NCBI RefSeq assembly: GCF_009834805.1
Contig: NZ_WVHO01000009.1
Coordinates: 64,501 to 128,500 of the forward strand
Direction: 5' to 3'
Origin: Saccharibacter sp. 17.LH.SD
GTDB lineage: Bacteria; Pseudomonadota; Alphaproteobacteria; Acetobacterales; Acetobacteraceae
Length of the DNA stretch: 64,000 nt
Under the pieces are notes generated by a model, which did no database searches, was not told the origin of the DNA, and was given only the letters and a program-made list of their open reading frames with translations. Of this stretch, positions 10,346 through 18,821 are shown piece after piece; the stretch's first letter is position 1; every line of letters starts with the position of its first letter. The translations under genes were made by a program, and so were the position numbers.

Positions 10346-10559
10346 AGTTTTTGAACGGGCCTTCTTTTGATCGTGAACAAAATAACAAGCAAGGTGCACC
10401 CGTATTCCGGCCCGGGGCGGCAATTCCGTTTCAATTATAGAATGTTACTTTGTTTCTGTGAAGCGACGCTGTCGCAACGTGTGATAAATGATTTTGTAAA
10501 AAATGCAGATTAGGGCTGGACGACACAGCAAGGATTTAATAGAACTCTCCTCGCTGTGT

Positions 10560-10636
10560 GGCGGATGTAGCTCAGTTGGTAGAGCGCCGGTTTGTGGTAC
10601 CGGTGGTCGTGGGTTCGAGCCCCATCATTCGCCCCA
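10560..10636 (+). tRNA. tRNA-His (anticodon GTG)
   Basis: The cloverleaf folds. The acceptor GCGGATG pairs with CATTCGC, the D arm is GCTCAGTTGGTAGAGC, the anticodon stem CCGGT/ACCGG encloses loop TTGTGGT with anticodon GTG, and the T arm is GTGGGTTCGAGCCCCAT. The additional G at position -1 opposite C73, the identity mark of tRNA-His, is present at 10560. CCA is encoded at 10634-10636. Confidence 0.97.
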
Positions 10637-10644
10637 GCCTTCCC

Positions 10645-11559
10645 TTAAAAATTCGATTGTTGGTGTTTCCCTCGCGGATAGGCGAATAGTCGCGCGAGCC
10701 CATTTGTTAGCCTGATGGGGTGTACGCCAAGGCGCTGTTGCATCGCGGTGATATCAATATCTTTATCTTCTAACAGGCGTCGTATTTCTTCTGGGGTGAC
10801 AGTGGGTACGCCGGGGAGAATTCTGCTGAGACGGCTGAGGATCATGAGAAACTTTACCGGAAATGTAATAATAAGGCGCGGGGCAGATCCGCTATAGCGT
10901 AAAATCAGAGTGATAAATTGGCGATAGCTCACGCGCTCTGCCCCAGCGATATTCAGACTCTCTGCATGTTGAATATCATGGCACGCCATAAGGGTGAGTG
11001 CCGCGCAAAGACACCGAGTGACATCACTTTGTTCAATAGGTTGAACCCAGGAGCGTCCTCTTTTGGGAAGGGGGATAACGGGGAGATAGCGTAATAATTG
11101 TGCCAGGCGTTGTACATTATTCTCTCCTTCGGTCCCATAGATCATGGTTGGATGTAGAATAAGAGAAGGGCGAGGGTCTGCTTGAAGTGCTGTTTCTCCT
11201 GCAAGGACACCACGGGCGTGATCATCTGGCCATTGCGTGAACTTACGCGTGCTGCCGAGGGCGATCATGGGTGCTTTTGTCGATGCTAAAAGCGTGGGAA
11301 GGAAACGCGCATGGGCCGTGTTGACAAGGCAGGCAACGTCATGAAATGCCGCAGGAAGTGTATGAGGTTGCGTTAAGTCGATTTGGCGAATGTCAATAAA
11401 TGGCAAATCCCGTGGGGAAAGGCGCGCACGTAGCTTACGTGGTTGACGGGTGAATGCGATAATGGGCGTCTTAGAATCAAGTAATTTTCGGCAAAGTGCA
11501 AAGCCTGTACGGCCTGTTGCTCCAATAATTCCGACAGGGGTGGGGTAAAAAGGTTTCAT
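10645..11559 (-). CDS. NAD(P)-binding protein, NmrA/atypical SDR type
   Basis: A 304-residue Rossmann protein. It starts with the dinucleotide motif GIIGATGRTGFAL and contains the strands expected of the NmrA/NDUFA9-like atypical short-chain dehydrogenases, including HPTMIYGTEGENNVQRLA, which corresponds to the usual RPxxxxG segment, and VQPIEQSDVTRCL. The canonical YxxxK catalytic pair is not evident, so it may bind the cofactor for a structural or regulatory role. Its start overlaps the stop of the upstream large unknown gene by four bases, so the two form an operon. Confidence 0.8.
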   Translation of the reverse strand: MKPFYPTPVGIIGATGRTGFALCRKLLDSKTPIIAFTRQPRKLRARLSPRDLPFIDIRQIDLTQPHTLPAAFHDVACLVNTAHARFLPTLLASTKAPMIALGSTRKFTQWPDDHARGVLAGETALQADPRPSLILHPTMIYGTEGENNVQRLAQLLRYLPVIPLPKRGRSWVQPIEQSDVTRCLCAALTLMACHDIQHAESLNIAGAERVSYRQFITLILRYSGSAPRLIITFPVKFLMILSRLSRILPGVPTVTPEEIRRLLEDKDIDITAMQQRLGVHPIRLTNGLARLFAYPRGKHQQSNF

Positions 11560-13106
11560 TGCACATGCGCAGCCGTCATATGAGCCGAATCGAGTAAAAC
11601 ATCTACGGGTTCTGAGAAGGGAAGATTTAATATGTCATACAATGAGAGATCTCCGAATGTAATGCTGAAGGTGCGATTCTGCGGTTTGAGAAGATAATCG
11701 CTTAAAGGGGTTAGAAGAGGATGCGTTTCTGTGATGGTGCCTAAATCTTGTACAGCTTTTTCACGACTCATAGCGAGGTTGTCTTTCAATAGGTTTGGGT
11801 GCGTAAAGAAAAACAAACAGTCTAAAAGGTGATCTCCCTTTATGGAGAGGGTTGAATCATCAAAGATAATTTTTTGAAGTAGATGATTGTCAGACGGCTC
11901 ATGGATAAGAGCCGGCAGAGACATTGGCATGCGATAATGGCTGTTGAATGACAGGAGGCCTGTCTTCGGAACAATGAAGCGTAAGGTAAGGACACTCTCC
12001 CAGTTATCATATTCTTCTTGGTTTGTTTGAGAAAAACGGATGACGCTTTGTTGGCCTGAAAAAGGCAAGGGGAAAAGGTGATGGTTTGTGAGGCGGGCAT
12101 GCAGTCCCTGAAATTCCCCTTCAGTGCGTAGCACCTCGTTTTCATGACGGCGTGTCATAACGAAATGATCTATTTGAAAATGGCTTGTATCCGTGGCGTT
12201 GCTCAATTTGAGAGAAAGACCGTTGAAGCCAAGGGTGCCGGGAGACGTCCATATCGTTTGAAAAGGGTTATTATGGAATTGCTCCGATAGAGAGGCGTCA
12301 CTACGGAAAGGGTGCTGCAACCAGTGCATTGTCCCCTGATGAGCATTAAATTCATCAAGGGTAATGCTCACTGGGAGGCGAGGGGTCTCTGAAAGATTTA
12401 ATGCAGGGAAAAGGAAAGATAATTTCCCTGAAAAAAGCGAGGCCACGAGCGGAGAAGCGATATCAAGTTTTGCTGTGAAATGTTGGATATTGGCGTAGGT
12501 TTGAGAGCCGAGACCATAACCTTCGAAGGTGAAAGTTCCGATATGGAGATGGGACAAAGAAAGGTTAGGGTTCAGGATGGTGGGATGAGAGATAAAGAAT
12601 GTTTCAAGCCCTTCAACATGCATACGTCCGAAACGGATGGCCGACATATCGTCGAGATTGAAAGTCATAAAAGCGGTAGGAACATTATGGTCATCCGTCG
12701 CATGACTATTGGGGTGGGCGTTTACAGCGTAAGGAACAAGCAAATGTCGGAGAACACCCTTAGAAAATGTAAATTTTAAAGTGGGATTCTCATAGGTTGC
12801 TTTTGTGATGAGTACACTTGCTAAACTGATATGACCATCAGACAGGATCTGAGGGTGTCCTAAGCGAATATGATGAGCGTGAAACGTAATATCATGATAG
12901 CGGAAGGTCACATTGCGTAGAGAAAGTCCGCGAACCAGAAGTGCAGGGGAAGCATCTTGGTAAGTAAATTGGCTTCCCACTGGGAGATTTTCTTGAAAAC
13001 GCGCTAAAGCTTGATTGAGTCTATGATTGGCCTCGCGGTAGATGCCAACGCCAGTAATAAAAAATATTAAGGCCGTCAGACAAAGAGTTAGCCAAGGTCT
13101 TTTCAC
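11556..13106 (-). CDS. Large membrane-anchored protein of unknown function
   Basis: A 516-residue protein that I do not recognise. One N-terminal membrane segment (WLTLCLTALIFFITGVGIY, residues 5-23) without a clear cleavage site is followed by a long beta-rich region with repeated alternating hydrophobic strands (ASPALLVRGLSLRNVTFRYH and similar). This resembles the general look of AsmA-like or other periplasmic lipid-handling beta proteins, but no family motif can be cited. It is translationally coupled (4-base overlap) to the NmrA-like gene. Confidence 0.7.
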   Translation of the reverse strand: MKRPWLTLCLTALIFFITGVGIYREANHRLNQALARFQENLPVGSQFTYQDASPALLVRGLSLRNVTFRYHDITFHAHHIRLGHPQILSDGHISLASVLITKATYENPTLKFTFSKGVLRHLLVPYAVNAHPNSHATDDHNVPTAFMTFNLDDMSAIRFGRMHVEGLETFFISHPTILNPNLSLSHLHIGTFTFEGYGLGSQTYANIQHFTAKLDIASPLVASLFSGKLSFLFPALNLSETPRLPVSITLDEFNAHQGTMHWLQHPFRSDASLSEQFHNNPFQTIWTSPGTLGFNGLSLKLSNATDTSHFQIDHFVMTRRHENEVLRTEGEFQGLHARLTNHHLFPLPFSGQQSVIRFSQTNQEEYDNWESVLTLRFIVPKTGLLSFNSHYRMPMSLPALIHEPSDNHLLQKIIFDDSTLSIKGDHLLDCLFFFTHPNLLKDNLAMSREKAVQDLGTITETHPLLTPLSDYLLKPQNRTFSITFGDLSLYDILNLPFSEPVDVLLDSAHMTAAHVQ

Positions 13107-13239
13107 AAGTTTCGTCTCTAGAAGTGGCGATTATAGTACGGGGGACAGTCTTCTAGCTAAGCTATCACAGCCTTGTTAGAAAGGTAATAAGCCTCAGCCT
13201 ATGTTACCGATTTAAGAATGATTGGGAGGAGCGGAAAAC

Positions 13240-13263
13240 AATGTGGTATTAGAATACCACATT
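13240..13263. repeat. Perfect 11-bp inverted repeat with a 2-base centre
   Basis: AATGTGGTATT at 13240-13250 and its exact complement AATACCACATT at 13253-13263 are separated by AG. It lies 55 bases upstream of the predicted rplM -35 box. The near-continuous symmetry suits a protein-binding operator better than a terminator, and no T tract follows directly. Confidence 0.8.
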
Positions 13264-13318
13264 CGTATAAATGCTGATTTTCAGCCATAAATTCTTGGTA
13301 GAGAGTCTTAAAAAACAC

Positions 13319-13347
13319 TTGACCTGACAGCGTTATATCGCGATAAC
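13319..13347 (+). promoter_or_regulatory. Predicted sigma-70 promoter of rplM-rpsI
   Basis: TTGACC at 13319-13324 and GATAAC at 13342-13347 are separated by 17 bases. This gives a transcript with a leader of roughly 105 bases before rplM. Confidence 0.55.
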
Positions 13348-13459
13348 TCCGCCATCTTATGTCTCCTCTAGGATGTGTCTCTATGAAAATAGGGACAGGG
13401 AAAAGGGAGGCTTTCCCGGTGGACGATGTTCGTTCCACCTCAAGTTGGAAATGTCATTG

Positions 13460-13933
13460 ATGAAGACCACACTTTCGCTGAAACCTGCGGAGGTGACGAG
13501 AAATTGGGTCCTGATCGACGCCGAAGGGCTAGTCTTGGGCCGTCTCGCCACCATCATCGCTAACCGTCTGCGCGGTAAGCATAAACCTCAATATACTCCA
13601 CATGTTGATTGTGGCGATGCCATCGTCGTGATCAATGCGGAGAAGGTTGTGCTGACTGGTAATAAAGTTGGGCAGAAGCTGTTCCATTATCACACAGGTC
13701 ATCCTGGTGGGATTAAGGAGCGCAGCATTCGCCAACGTCTGGAAGGTAAAAATCCAGGCCATGTGGTGGAGAAGGCTGTTGAGCGCATGATCTCACGCGG
13801 TCCTTTGCAGCGCGCTCAGATGAAGCACTTGTACGTTTATGCCGGAACAGAGCATCCTCATGAAGGTCAAAAGCCTGAGAAATTGGATGTTGCTTCCATG
13901 AACCGCAAGAATACCCTGAACCGTCAGTCGTAA
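13460..13933 (+). CDS. rplM: 50S ribosomal protein L13
   Basis: Large-subunit protein placed early in assembly. The 157-residue product begins [12 protein letters not shown], the usual alphaproteobacterial start, and contains [50 protein letters not shown] and MLPRGPL-like [20 protein letters not shown] chose ATG 13460 over ATG 13451 because it matches the family start. It forms the usual operon with rpsI, 9 bases downstream. Confidence 0.97.
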   Translation: MKTTLSLKPAEVTRNWVLIDAEGLVLGRLATIIANRLRGKHKPQYTPHVDCGDAIVVINAEKVVLTGNKVGQKLFHYHTGHPGGIKERSIRQRLEGKNPGHVVEKAVERMISRGPLQRAQMKHLYVYAGTEHPHEGQKPEKLDVASMNRKNTLNRQS

Positions 13934-13942
13934 GGCCAGGAC

Positions 13943-14443
13943 ATGTCAGAGACTCAAGAGCGCCCAGCCGAGCGCACCGGCACGCTGCAGGATCTTGCTA
14001 GCGCTGCTCCCGTTACCACCAATGCTGCACCGGTTTATGAAGCCAAACGTGACGAGCATGGTCGTTCCTACGCAACAGGCCGTCGTAAAGACGCTATTGC
14101 ACGTGTATGGGTTAAGCCAGGTAAAGGCGACATTGTTGTCAATGGTCGCCCGGTAACAACCTATTTTGCACGTCCCGTGCTGCGTATGTTGATTACACAG
14201 CCATTCCTACTCACCGATCGTTACAATCAGTTTGATGTGTACTGCACGGTGACAGGTGGTGGGCTTTCCGGCCAGGCTGGTGCCGTACGTCATGGTATTT
14301 CCCGTGCTCTTTCACATTATGAGCCTGAGTTGCGCCGTATCCTGAAGGTTGCTGGCTTCCTCACGCGTGATAGTCGTGTTGTTGAACGTAAGAAATACGG
14401 TAAAGCTAAAGCACGTCGTTCCTTCCAGTTCTCTAAGCGTTAA
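13943..14443 (+). CDS. rpsI: 30S ribosomal protein S9
   Basis: Small-subunit protein whose C-terminal tail reaches the P site. The core runs from [14 protein letters not shown] (about 43) through [10 protein letters not shown] and [19 protein letters not shown] to the strongly basic tail ending FQFSKR. The first 40 acidic, alanine-rich residues are the N-terminal extension typical of alphaproteobacterial S9. An intrinsic terminator follows. Confidence 0.97.
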   Translation: MSETQERPAERTGTLQDLASAAPVTTNAAPVYEAKRDEHGRSYATGRRKDAIARVWVKPGKGDIVVNGRPVTTYFARPVLRMLITQPFLLTDRYNQFDVYCTVTGGGLSGQAGAVRHGISRALSHYEPELRRILKVAGFLTRDSRVVERKKYGKAKARRSFQFSKR

Positions 14444-14477
14444 TTTTTCAAACGCGATTGAACTTAAAGGTCGAGAG

Positions 14478-14510
14478 AACCCCTGCTCACTTTATGTGGC
14501 AGGGGTTTTT
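14478..14510 (+). terminator. Intrinsic terminator after rpsI
   Basis: The arms AACCCCTGC (14478-14486) and GCAGGGGTT (14499-14507) form a 9-bp stem, extended by CAC/GTG after a bulge, and run into TTTTT. Confidence 0.9.
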
Positions 14511-14584
14511 CTATGTGCGGAAATATGCCAGAGTGTACCGCAATTTTACCTGTCCATGTGACAGCATATCTTCAGGACCCTGGC

Positions 14585-15670
14585 ATGATGGCTGATTTTT
14601 GTATCGAAAAAACCTCTACTCCTACGTCACCAGAACGGCGCGCAGAACTCCTTAAAGACCCGAAATTCGGTCGGGTTTTTACAGATCATATGGTGGTGAT
14701 TCGTTACAAAGAAGGCCAGGGATGGCATGATGCAAAGGTGACGCCACGTCGTCCTTTGGAAATTGATCCTGCATCGACTGTTTTACATTATGGGCAGGAA
14801 ATTTTTGAAGGTATGAAAGCCTATCGTGGGAGCGATGGGGAAATACGGCTTTTTCGTCCAGAAGCGAATGCGGAACGCTTTGCGACTTCTGCACGCCGTC
14901 TGGCTATGGCAGAGTTACCAGAGGATCTTTTCCTAGGGGCTATTGAGGCTCTTTTGAAAGTTGATCATGATTGGATTCCAACCAATCGCGATCAAAGCCT
15001 TTATCTGCGTCCGCTTATGATTTCGAATGAAGTCTTTCTCGGTGTAAAGCGGGCTGATGAGTATTTGTTTGTTCTTCTTGCCAGTCCAGTAGGCGCCTAT
15101 TTTAGTGCAGGCTGTGTGCCTGTTTGGGTTTCTGAAAATTATACACGCGCAGCTATTGGCGGCACGGGAGAGGCTAAATGCGGCGGGAACTACGCGTCTA
15201 GTCTTGTGCCACAGCAAGAAGCGGCATCAAAAGGATGTAGCCAGGTGTTGTTTCTCGATGCGCGCGAGAGACGCTATATTGATGAGATGGGTGGGATGAA
15301 CGTGATGTTCGTCCGTAAAGATGGTTCGGTTGTGACGCCGCCGTTAAATGGAGCCATTTTACGTGGAATTACGCGTGATAGTCTTCTGAAGCTTGGCCGC
15401 TCTATGGGCATCACAATGAGCGAAGAGCCTATTGCGATTGATGACGTGTTTGCTGGTGCCGCGTCGGGTGAGTTCGTGGAGGCTTTTGCCTGTGGTACAG
15501 CAGCTGTCGTTTCACCTATAGGTATTTTACGTCGTGAATCGGGTGAGGTTCGTTTTGGAGATGGTGAGAATGCCGGGCCTGTTGCTCTCCGTTTGAAGGA
15601 AGCTTTGACGTCTTTGCAGCGTGGTGAGGCCGAAGATTCGTTTGGCTGGGTTCGTCGCGTTTCATTGTAA
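14585..15670 (+). CDS. ilvE: Branched-chain amino acid aminotransferase
   Basis: PLP fold-type IV transaminase that makes valine, leucine and isoleucine from their keto acids. The product resembles the long, BCAT-like subtype of about 360 residues: YGQEIFEGMKAYR, FRPEANAERF, YLRPLMISNE, the PLP-lysine segment GEAKCGGNYASSL and TPPLNGAILRGITRDS are all present, and EAFACGTAAVVSPIG lies near the C-terminus. ATG 14585 is chosen because AGGA lies 7 bases before it; an upstream in-frame start at 14513 lies partly in the rpsI terminator and is unlikely. Confidence 0.95.
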   Translation: MMADFCIEKTSTPTSPERRAELLKDPKFGRVFTDHMVVIRYKEGQGWHDAKVTPRRPLEIDPASTVLHYGQEIFEGMKAYRGSDGEIRLFRPEANAERFATSARRLAMAELPEDLFLGAIEALLKVDHDWIPTNRDQSLYLRPLMISNEVFLGVKRADEYLFVLLASPVGAYFSAGCVPVWVSENYTRAAIGGTGEAKCGGNYASSLVPQQEAASKGCSQVLFLDARERRYIDEMGGMNVMFVRKDGSVVTPPLNGAILRGITRDSLLKLGRSMGITMSEEPIAIDDVFAGAASGEFVEAFACGTAAVVSPIGILRRESGEVRFGDGENAGPVALRLKEALTSLQRGEAEDSFGWVRRVSL

Positions 15671-15679
15671 GTTTATAGA

Positions 15680-15716
15680 CCCCTAACGCTGTAAGACCCG
15701 TAATCAGCGTTAGGGG
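15680..15716. terminator. Hairpin terminator between ilvE and the TIM-barrel gene
   Basis: A perfect 12-bp inverted repeat (CCCCTAACGCTG at 15680-15691, CAGCGTTAGGGG at 15705-15716) lies between convergent genes. The plus-strand tail GAGGGTTTATTTCTTT is T-rich. Confidence 0.8.
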
Positions 15717-15752
15717 AGGGTTTATTTCTTTAGATCGGAGCGAATGGGTCGT

Positions 15753-16601
15753 TTACGCGTCGTTCCAGAGCTTTTTCAGTCCCTGATAGCTTCGTTTAAT
15801 GACATCTGCTGGGTCTTCAAGATAGAGACTGTCTTCTACATCTGAAGAAAATATTTCGACGGCACAGGCGCCTCGAAATCCAGCGTCCCACGTTGCTTGT
15901 AGAAGAGAACGGAGAGGGATGTCGCCATCTCCTGGGATGAGGCGATCCCCCGCAGAGCGTGGGGTCCTCCAATCGCTAATTTGTACGACGTTGATGCGTG
16001 AGCCTGCGGCACGAATGGTTTCAGCCGCTTGAGGTTGTTGCCAAATATTCCAATAATCTAGACAAAGCCCTAGAGCAGGATGTCCCACTGTATCGATGAT
16101 CTCAAGTGCTTGGTTAATCGTCCAGATTCCTGTCTCACTATTGATCGATGTTGGATTGAGAGGTTCCAGCGAGAGGGTTATGCCCAATTCTTCAGCGAGG
16201 GGACAAAGGCTCTTCAAGGCCTTAATGGTTCCATTTAAGCATTCCTGAACATTTCCCTGTGGAGGGGCCCCCGTGTTTACCACAAAGGGGGCGCCTTGGG
16301 TGTAAGGGGCAAGGGTACGCATTGTATGCTCTAGCCGGCGAAGTCGTTGGGCCGGGTCTTGTGGCTCAGACACCATTTGACTGCCATAAAAGGTGCGTAC
16401 GAGTGGTTGGACAGAGCTGACTTTAAGACCACTTTCACGAACAAGACGCATTTGCTCATCAAGTCGGTTGAGGTCCATTTTTGCTTCACAGAGCTCGATC
16501 GTTTGTACGCTCAAAGAAGGGAAACGGCGGATATCTTCTTCAAAACTCCATGGTTGGGTTGTGAATTGATTCATACCGAGAGGGAAAGGGAATGTGCTCA
16601 T
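15753..16601 (-). CDS. Sugar phosphate isomerase/epimerase-like TIM-barrel protein
   Basis: A 282-residue protein of the AP-endonuclease-2/xylose-isomerase-like superfamily. The metal-site strands are visible as ITLSLEPLNP, LGLCLDYWNIW, VVQISDW and CAVEIFSS, and the family segment GDRLIPGDGDIPLRSLL is present. In many relatives the second strand reads D-x-x-H; here it reads DYWN, so metal ligands may differ. Substrate cannot be assigned. It lies 5 bases downstream of an alpha/beta hydrolase in the same direction, so a small catabolic operon is likely. Confidence 0.85.
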   Translation of the reverse strand: MSTFPFPLGMNQFTTQPWSFEEDIRRFPSLSVQTIELCEAKMDLNRLDEQMRLVRESGLKVSSVQPLVRTFYGSQMVSEPQDPAQRLRRLEHTMRTLAPYTQGAPFVVNTGAPPQGNVQECLNGTIKALKSLCPLAEELGITLSLEPLNPTSINSETGIWTINQALEIIDTVGHPALGLCLDYWNIWQQPQAAETIRAAGSRINVVQISDWRTPRSAGDRLIPGDGDIPLRSLLQATWDAGFRGACAVEIFSSDVEDSLYLEDPADVIKRSYQGLKKLWNDA

Positions 16602-16606
16602 AGGGA

Positions 16607-17416
16607 TTATTTCCGAAGGAAGTCGAGAACGATTTGATTGAATTTTTCTGTTTCATCCATGAACAGCATATGTGAGCTGTTATGGAAGATGACGGAGTCG
16701 CAGTGCGGCATATGGTCTGCCACCCATTGAGGTCCAGCTGCGGGAAGCACCTTATCTTTTTCTGCAATGAGCATGAGTGATGGGAGTTTTATTTGTGGGA
16801 GAACATCACGCCAATCTTGCGTGGTGTGGTCTGCCATCATGGCCGAGCATGCATAAGAAGGGCATTTTTCCATCTCATTTAACAACATAGACTTTTCGTC
16901 GTCTGGAAGAGAGGTATTGAGACAATCTAAAAGATTTTGTTCATCAAAGGCTGAGCGATTAAAAGCAAGTTGTTGCTGTAAGAAGGTCAATCCGGCCTGG
17001 TCATAACAGGTCGCGTGACCGAGTTTCCAATCTGGTGAAAAATATTGTTTGGGTGTTTGTTGAACGTAGATTGCGCTGCGAAGGCGATGGTCTCCAAAGA
17101 GCTCAAGATAAGACCAAATAATGGGAGAACCAATTGACCATCCCAAAATAGTGGCGTCTGTGAGGTCAAGCGTGTTGAGAATATCGCGGAGATCAGCGGC
17201 TAGTCGCGCAATACGATAACCATGTGTTGGTTTGTCAGAATTCCCATGGCCACGAAGATCAACTGTTATAACGCGGTGATGACGTGATAACGCTTCAATA
17301 TTGCGGTGGAAAAAACGGCTGGAGAACGTCCATCCATGCAGCATGACTAATGGGCGCCCTTGCCCGTATTCCTCATAATGAATCTGGATATGATCGCTTG
17401 TCGTCACTTTTGGCAT
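16607..17416 (-). CDS. Alpha/beta hydrolase
   Basis: A 269-residue serine hydrolase fold. It has the oxyanion segment VMLHGWTFSSRFF, the strand VITVDLRGHGNSDKPTHGY, the nucleophile elbow GWSIGS, an acid in LMLIAEKDKVLPA and the catalytic histidine in NSSHMLFMDE. It resembles non-haem haloperoxidase-like esterases. The substrate is unknown. It is the first gene of a two-gene unit with the isomerase-like gene. Confidence 0.88.
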   Translation of the reverse strand: MPKVTTSDHIQIHYEEYGQGRPLVMLHGWTFSSRFFHRNIEALSRHHRVITVDLRGHGNSDKPTHGYRIARLAADLRDILNTLDLTDATILGWSIGSPIIWSYLELFGDHRLRSAIYVQQTPKQYFSPDWKLGHATCYDQAGLTFLQQQLAFNRSAFDEQNLLDCLNTSLPDDEKSMLLNEMEKCPSYACSAMMADHTTQDWRDVLPQIKLPSLMLIAEKDKVLPAAGPQWVADHMPHCDSVIFHNSSHMLFMDETEKFNQIVLDFLRK

Positions 17417-17528
17417 ATCAAAGCCTCCCGCTATATAGGGCAGATCAGAGTGTGAATTTTGCTTGCATGCTCAGGGCATATTCGAACAATTAAACAGAAA
17501 TAAGGCCGCAATACGTCATAATCTATAG

Positions 17529-18821
17529 GTGGATACCACAAGTATAGAGCATGAGCTTTCTCTGAGTGTCATTGTTCATTATCTCGTACAAGCAGGTAAA
17601 TTACTCTATCGGGTGCAGCGTCATGGGGGAAGGGTTGTGGTTCTATTGCAGGTTGAGGAAGCAGAGAAGAAAGCGTTGTCCTATGCAGGAGATTTTGGGA
17701 TAGAGCGTGTTTCGTTAGAGCAGGCTATTGGTCGCGTTTTACGCGAAGATATCAAAGCGGAGCGTGATCAGCCACCTTATAATCGAGTGATGATGGATGG
17801 GATTGCGTTGCGTTATGAAAGCGCTTTTCCCTTGGAATGTGTTGGTCTACAGCCTGCTGGACAGCCTCCTATGGTGTTGGAAGAAGGACGGGTTTGTGTT
17901 GAGGTCACGACTGGATCAGTCTTGCCTGAAGGAGCTGATTGTGTCGTGCCGATTGAGCATATTCATCTGGAAGCGGGAATGGCGTCCTGGAAAGGGGATG
18001 TATTGCCACAGAGGGGGCAGTTTATTCATCTTCGCGGTGCGGATAGGAGAAAAGGCGATGTGCTTTTATCGTCAGGTCAGCATTTAACGGGGCCTGCACT
18101 GGCGGTCTTAGCGGCGAATGGCATGACACATGTTCACGTAAGCCGTCTTCCAGCAGTGGCTATTCTTGTTACGGGAGATGAGCTTGTCGAAGTAGAAGCA
18201 TCGGTGCAGCCATGGCAGATCAGGCGTTCGAATGATTATGCTATTATGGGAATGTTACGGCAGCATGGTATCCAAGAAATTGCGCGTTTTTTTGTTCATG
18301 ATGATGCAGAAGGCACGCTGCGGATTTTACACAATATACTAGACATGCATGACGTAGTCGTTATTAGCGGTGGGGTCTCTATGGGGCCTTTTGATTTTGT
18401 GCCTCGTGCCTTAGAAAAAGCAGGCGTACAACAAATTTTTCATAAAATTGCACAACGCCCAGGTGGTCCGCTTTGGTTCGGGCAAGGACAGGAAGGACAA
18501 CGTGTTTTTGGCCTTCCAGGGAATCCTGTCTCTGCGATGGTCTGTATGGCACGGTACGTCTTACCGCTTCTCACAAGGGCTTCGGGGGGTCGTGAGTGTG
18601 ATGCTGTGATGTTACGTCTTACAGGTCCTGTCTCGCGTTTGGCACAGCGGACTCGTTTTGTCCCTGTGCAGCGGCGGGGAAGAGATGAGGCTGTGCCATG
18701 TCCTGTGCCGACTTCTGGTGACTTTATGACTCTGGCCCATATGGATGGGATTGTGGAATTATCTCCAGGTGATGTTGATGCGGATATCGGTGAAATGGTT
18801 CGGTTCTATGGTTGGTCATAG
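17529..18821 (+). CDS. moeA: Molybdopterin molybdenumtransferase MoeA
   Basis: Inserts molybdate into adenylated molybdopterin. MoeA motifs are in order: DQPPYNRVMMDGIA, VEVTTGSVLPEGADCVVPIE, RGADRRKGDVLL, AILVTGDELVEV, SGGVSMGPFDFV and FGLPGNPVSAMVCMARY. The first 40 residues do not resemble MoeA, which normally begins at the equivalent of VEEAEKKAL near residue 42. Internal starts GTG 17637 or TTG 17646, following GGGGGAAGGG, may be the true one; the GTG at 17529 is the longest possible. It heads a six-gene Moco operon. Confidence 0.93.
   Translation: MDTTSIEHELSLSVIVHYLVQAGKLLYRVQRHGGRVVVLLQVEEAEKKALSYAGDFGIERVSLEQAIGRVLREDIKAERDQPPYNRVMMDGIALRYESAFPLECVGLQPAGQPPMVLEEGRVCVEVTTGSVLPEGADCVVPIEHIHLEAGMASWKGDVLPQRGQFIHLRGADRRKGDVLLSSGQHLTGPALAVLAANGMTHVHVSRLPAVAILVTGDELVEVEASVQPWQIRRSNDYAIMGMLRQHGIQEIARFFVHDDAEGTLRILHNILDMHDVVVISGGVSMGPFDFVPRALEKAGVQQIFHKIAQRPGGPLWFGQGQEGQRVFGLPGNPVSAMVCMARYVLPLLTRASGGRECDAVMLRLTGPVSRLAQRTRFVPVQRRGRDEAVPCPVPTSGDFMTLAHMDGIVELSPGDVDADIGEMVRFYGWS

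Larger units (their letters stand above)
13107..13459. promoter_or_regulatory. 353-base gap between the divergent 516-residue gene and rplM: promoter region
   Basis: No convincing gene is present. The gap contains a perfect inverted repeat at 13240-13263, a likely sigma-70 promoter at 13319-13347 pointing to rplM, and a leader of about 105 bases. An in-frame upward extension of rplM into this gap (to 13373) is possible but would add about 29 residues absent from the L13 family. Confidence 0.6.

Noticed and set aside
13373-13459. Upstream extension of rplM
   Set aside because: The added residues are absent from the L13 family, and the normal start MKTTLSLKP lies at 13460.
17417-17528. Molybdenum cofactor riboswitch before moeA
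   Set aside because: The 112-base gap is too short and shows no long stacked stems of that class.
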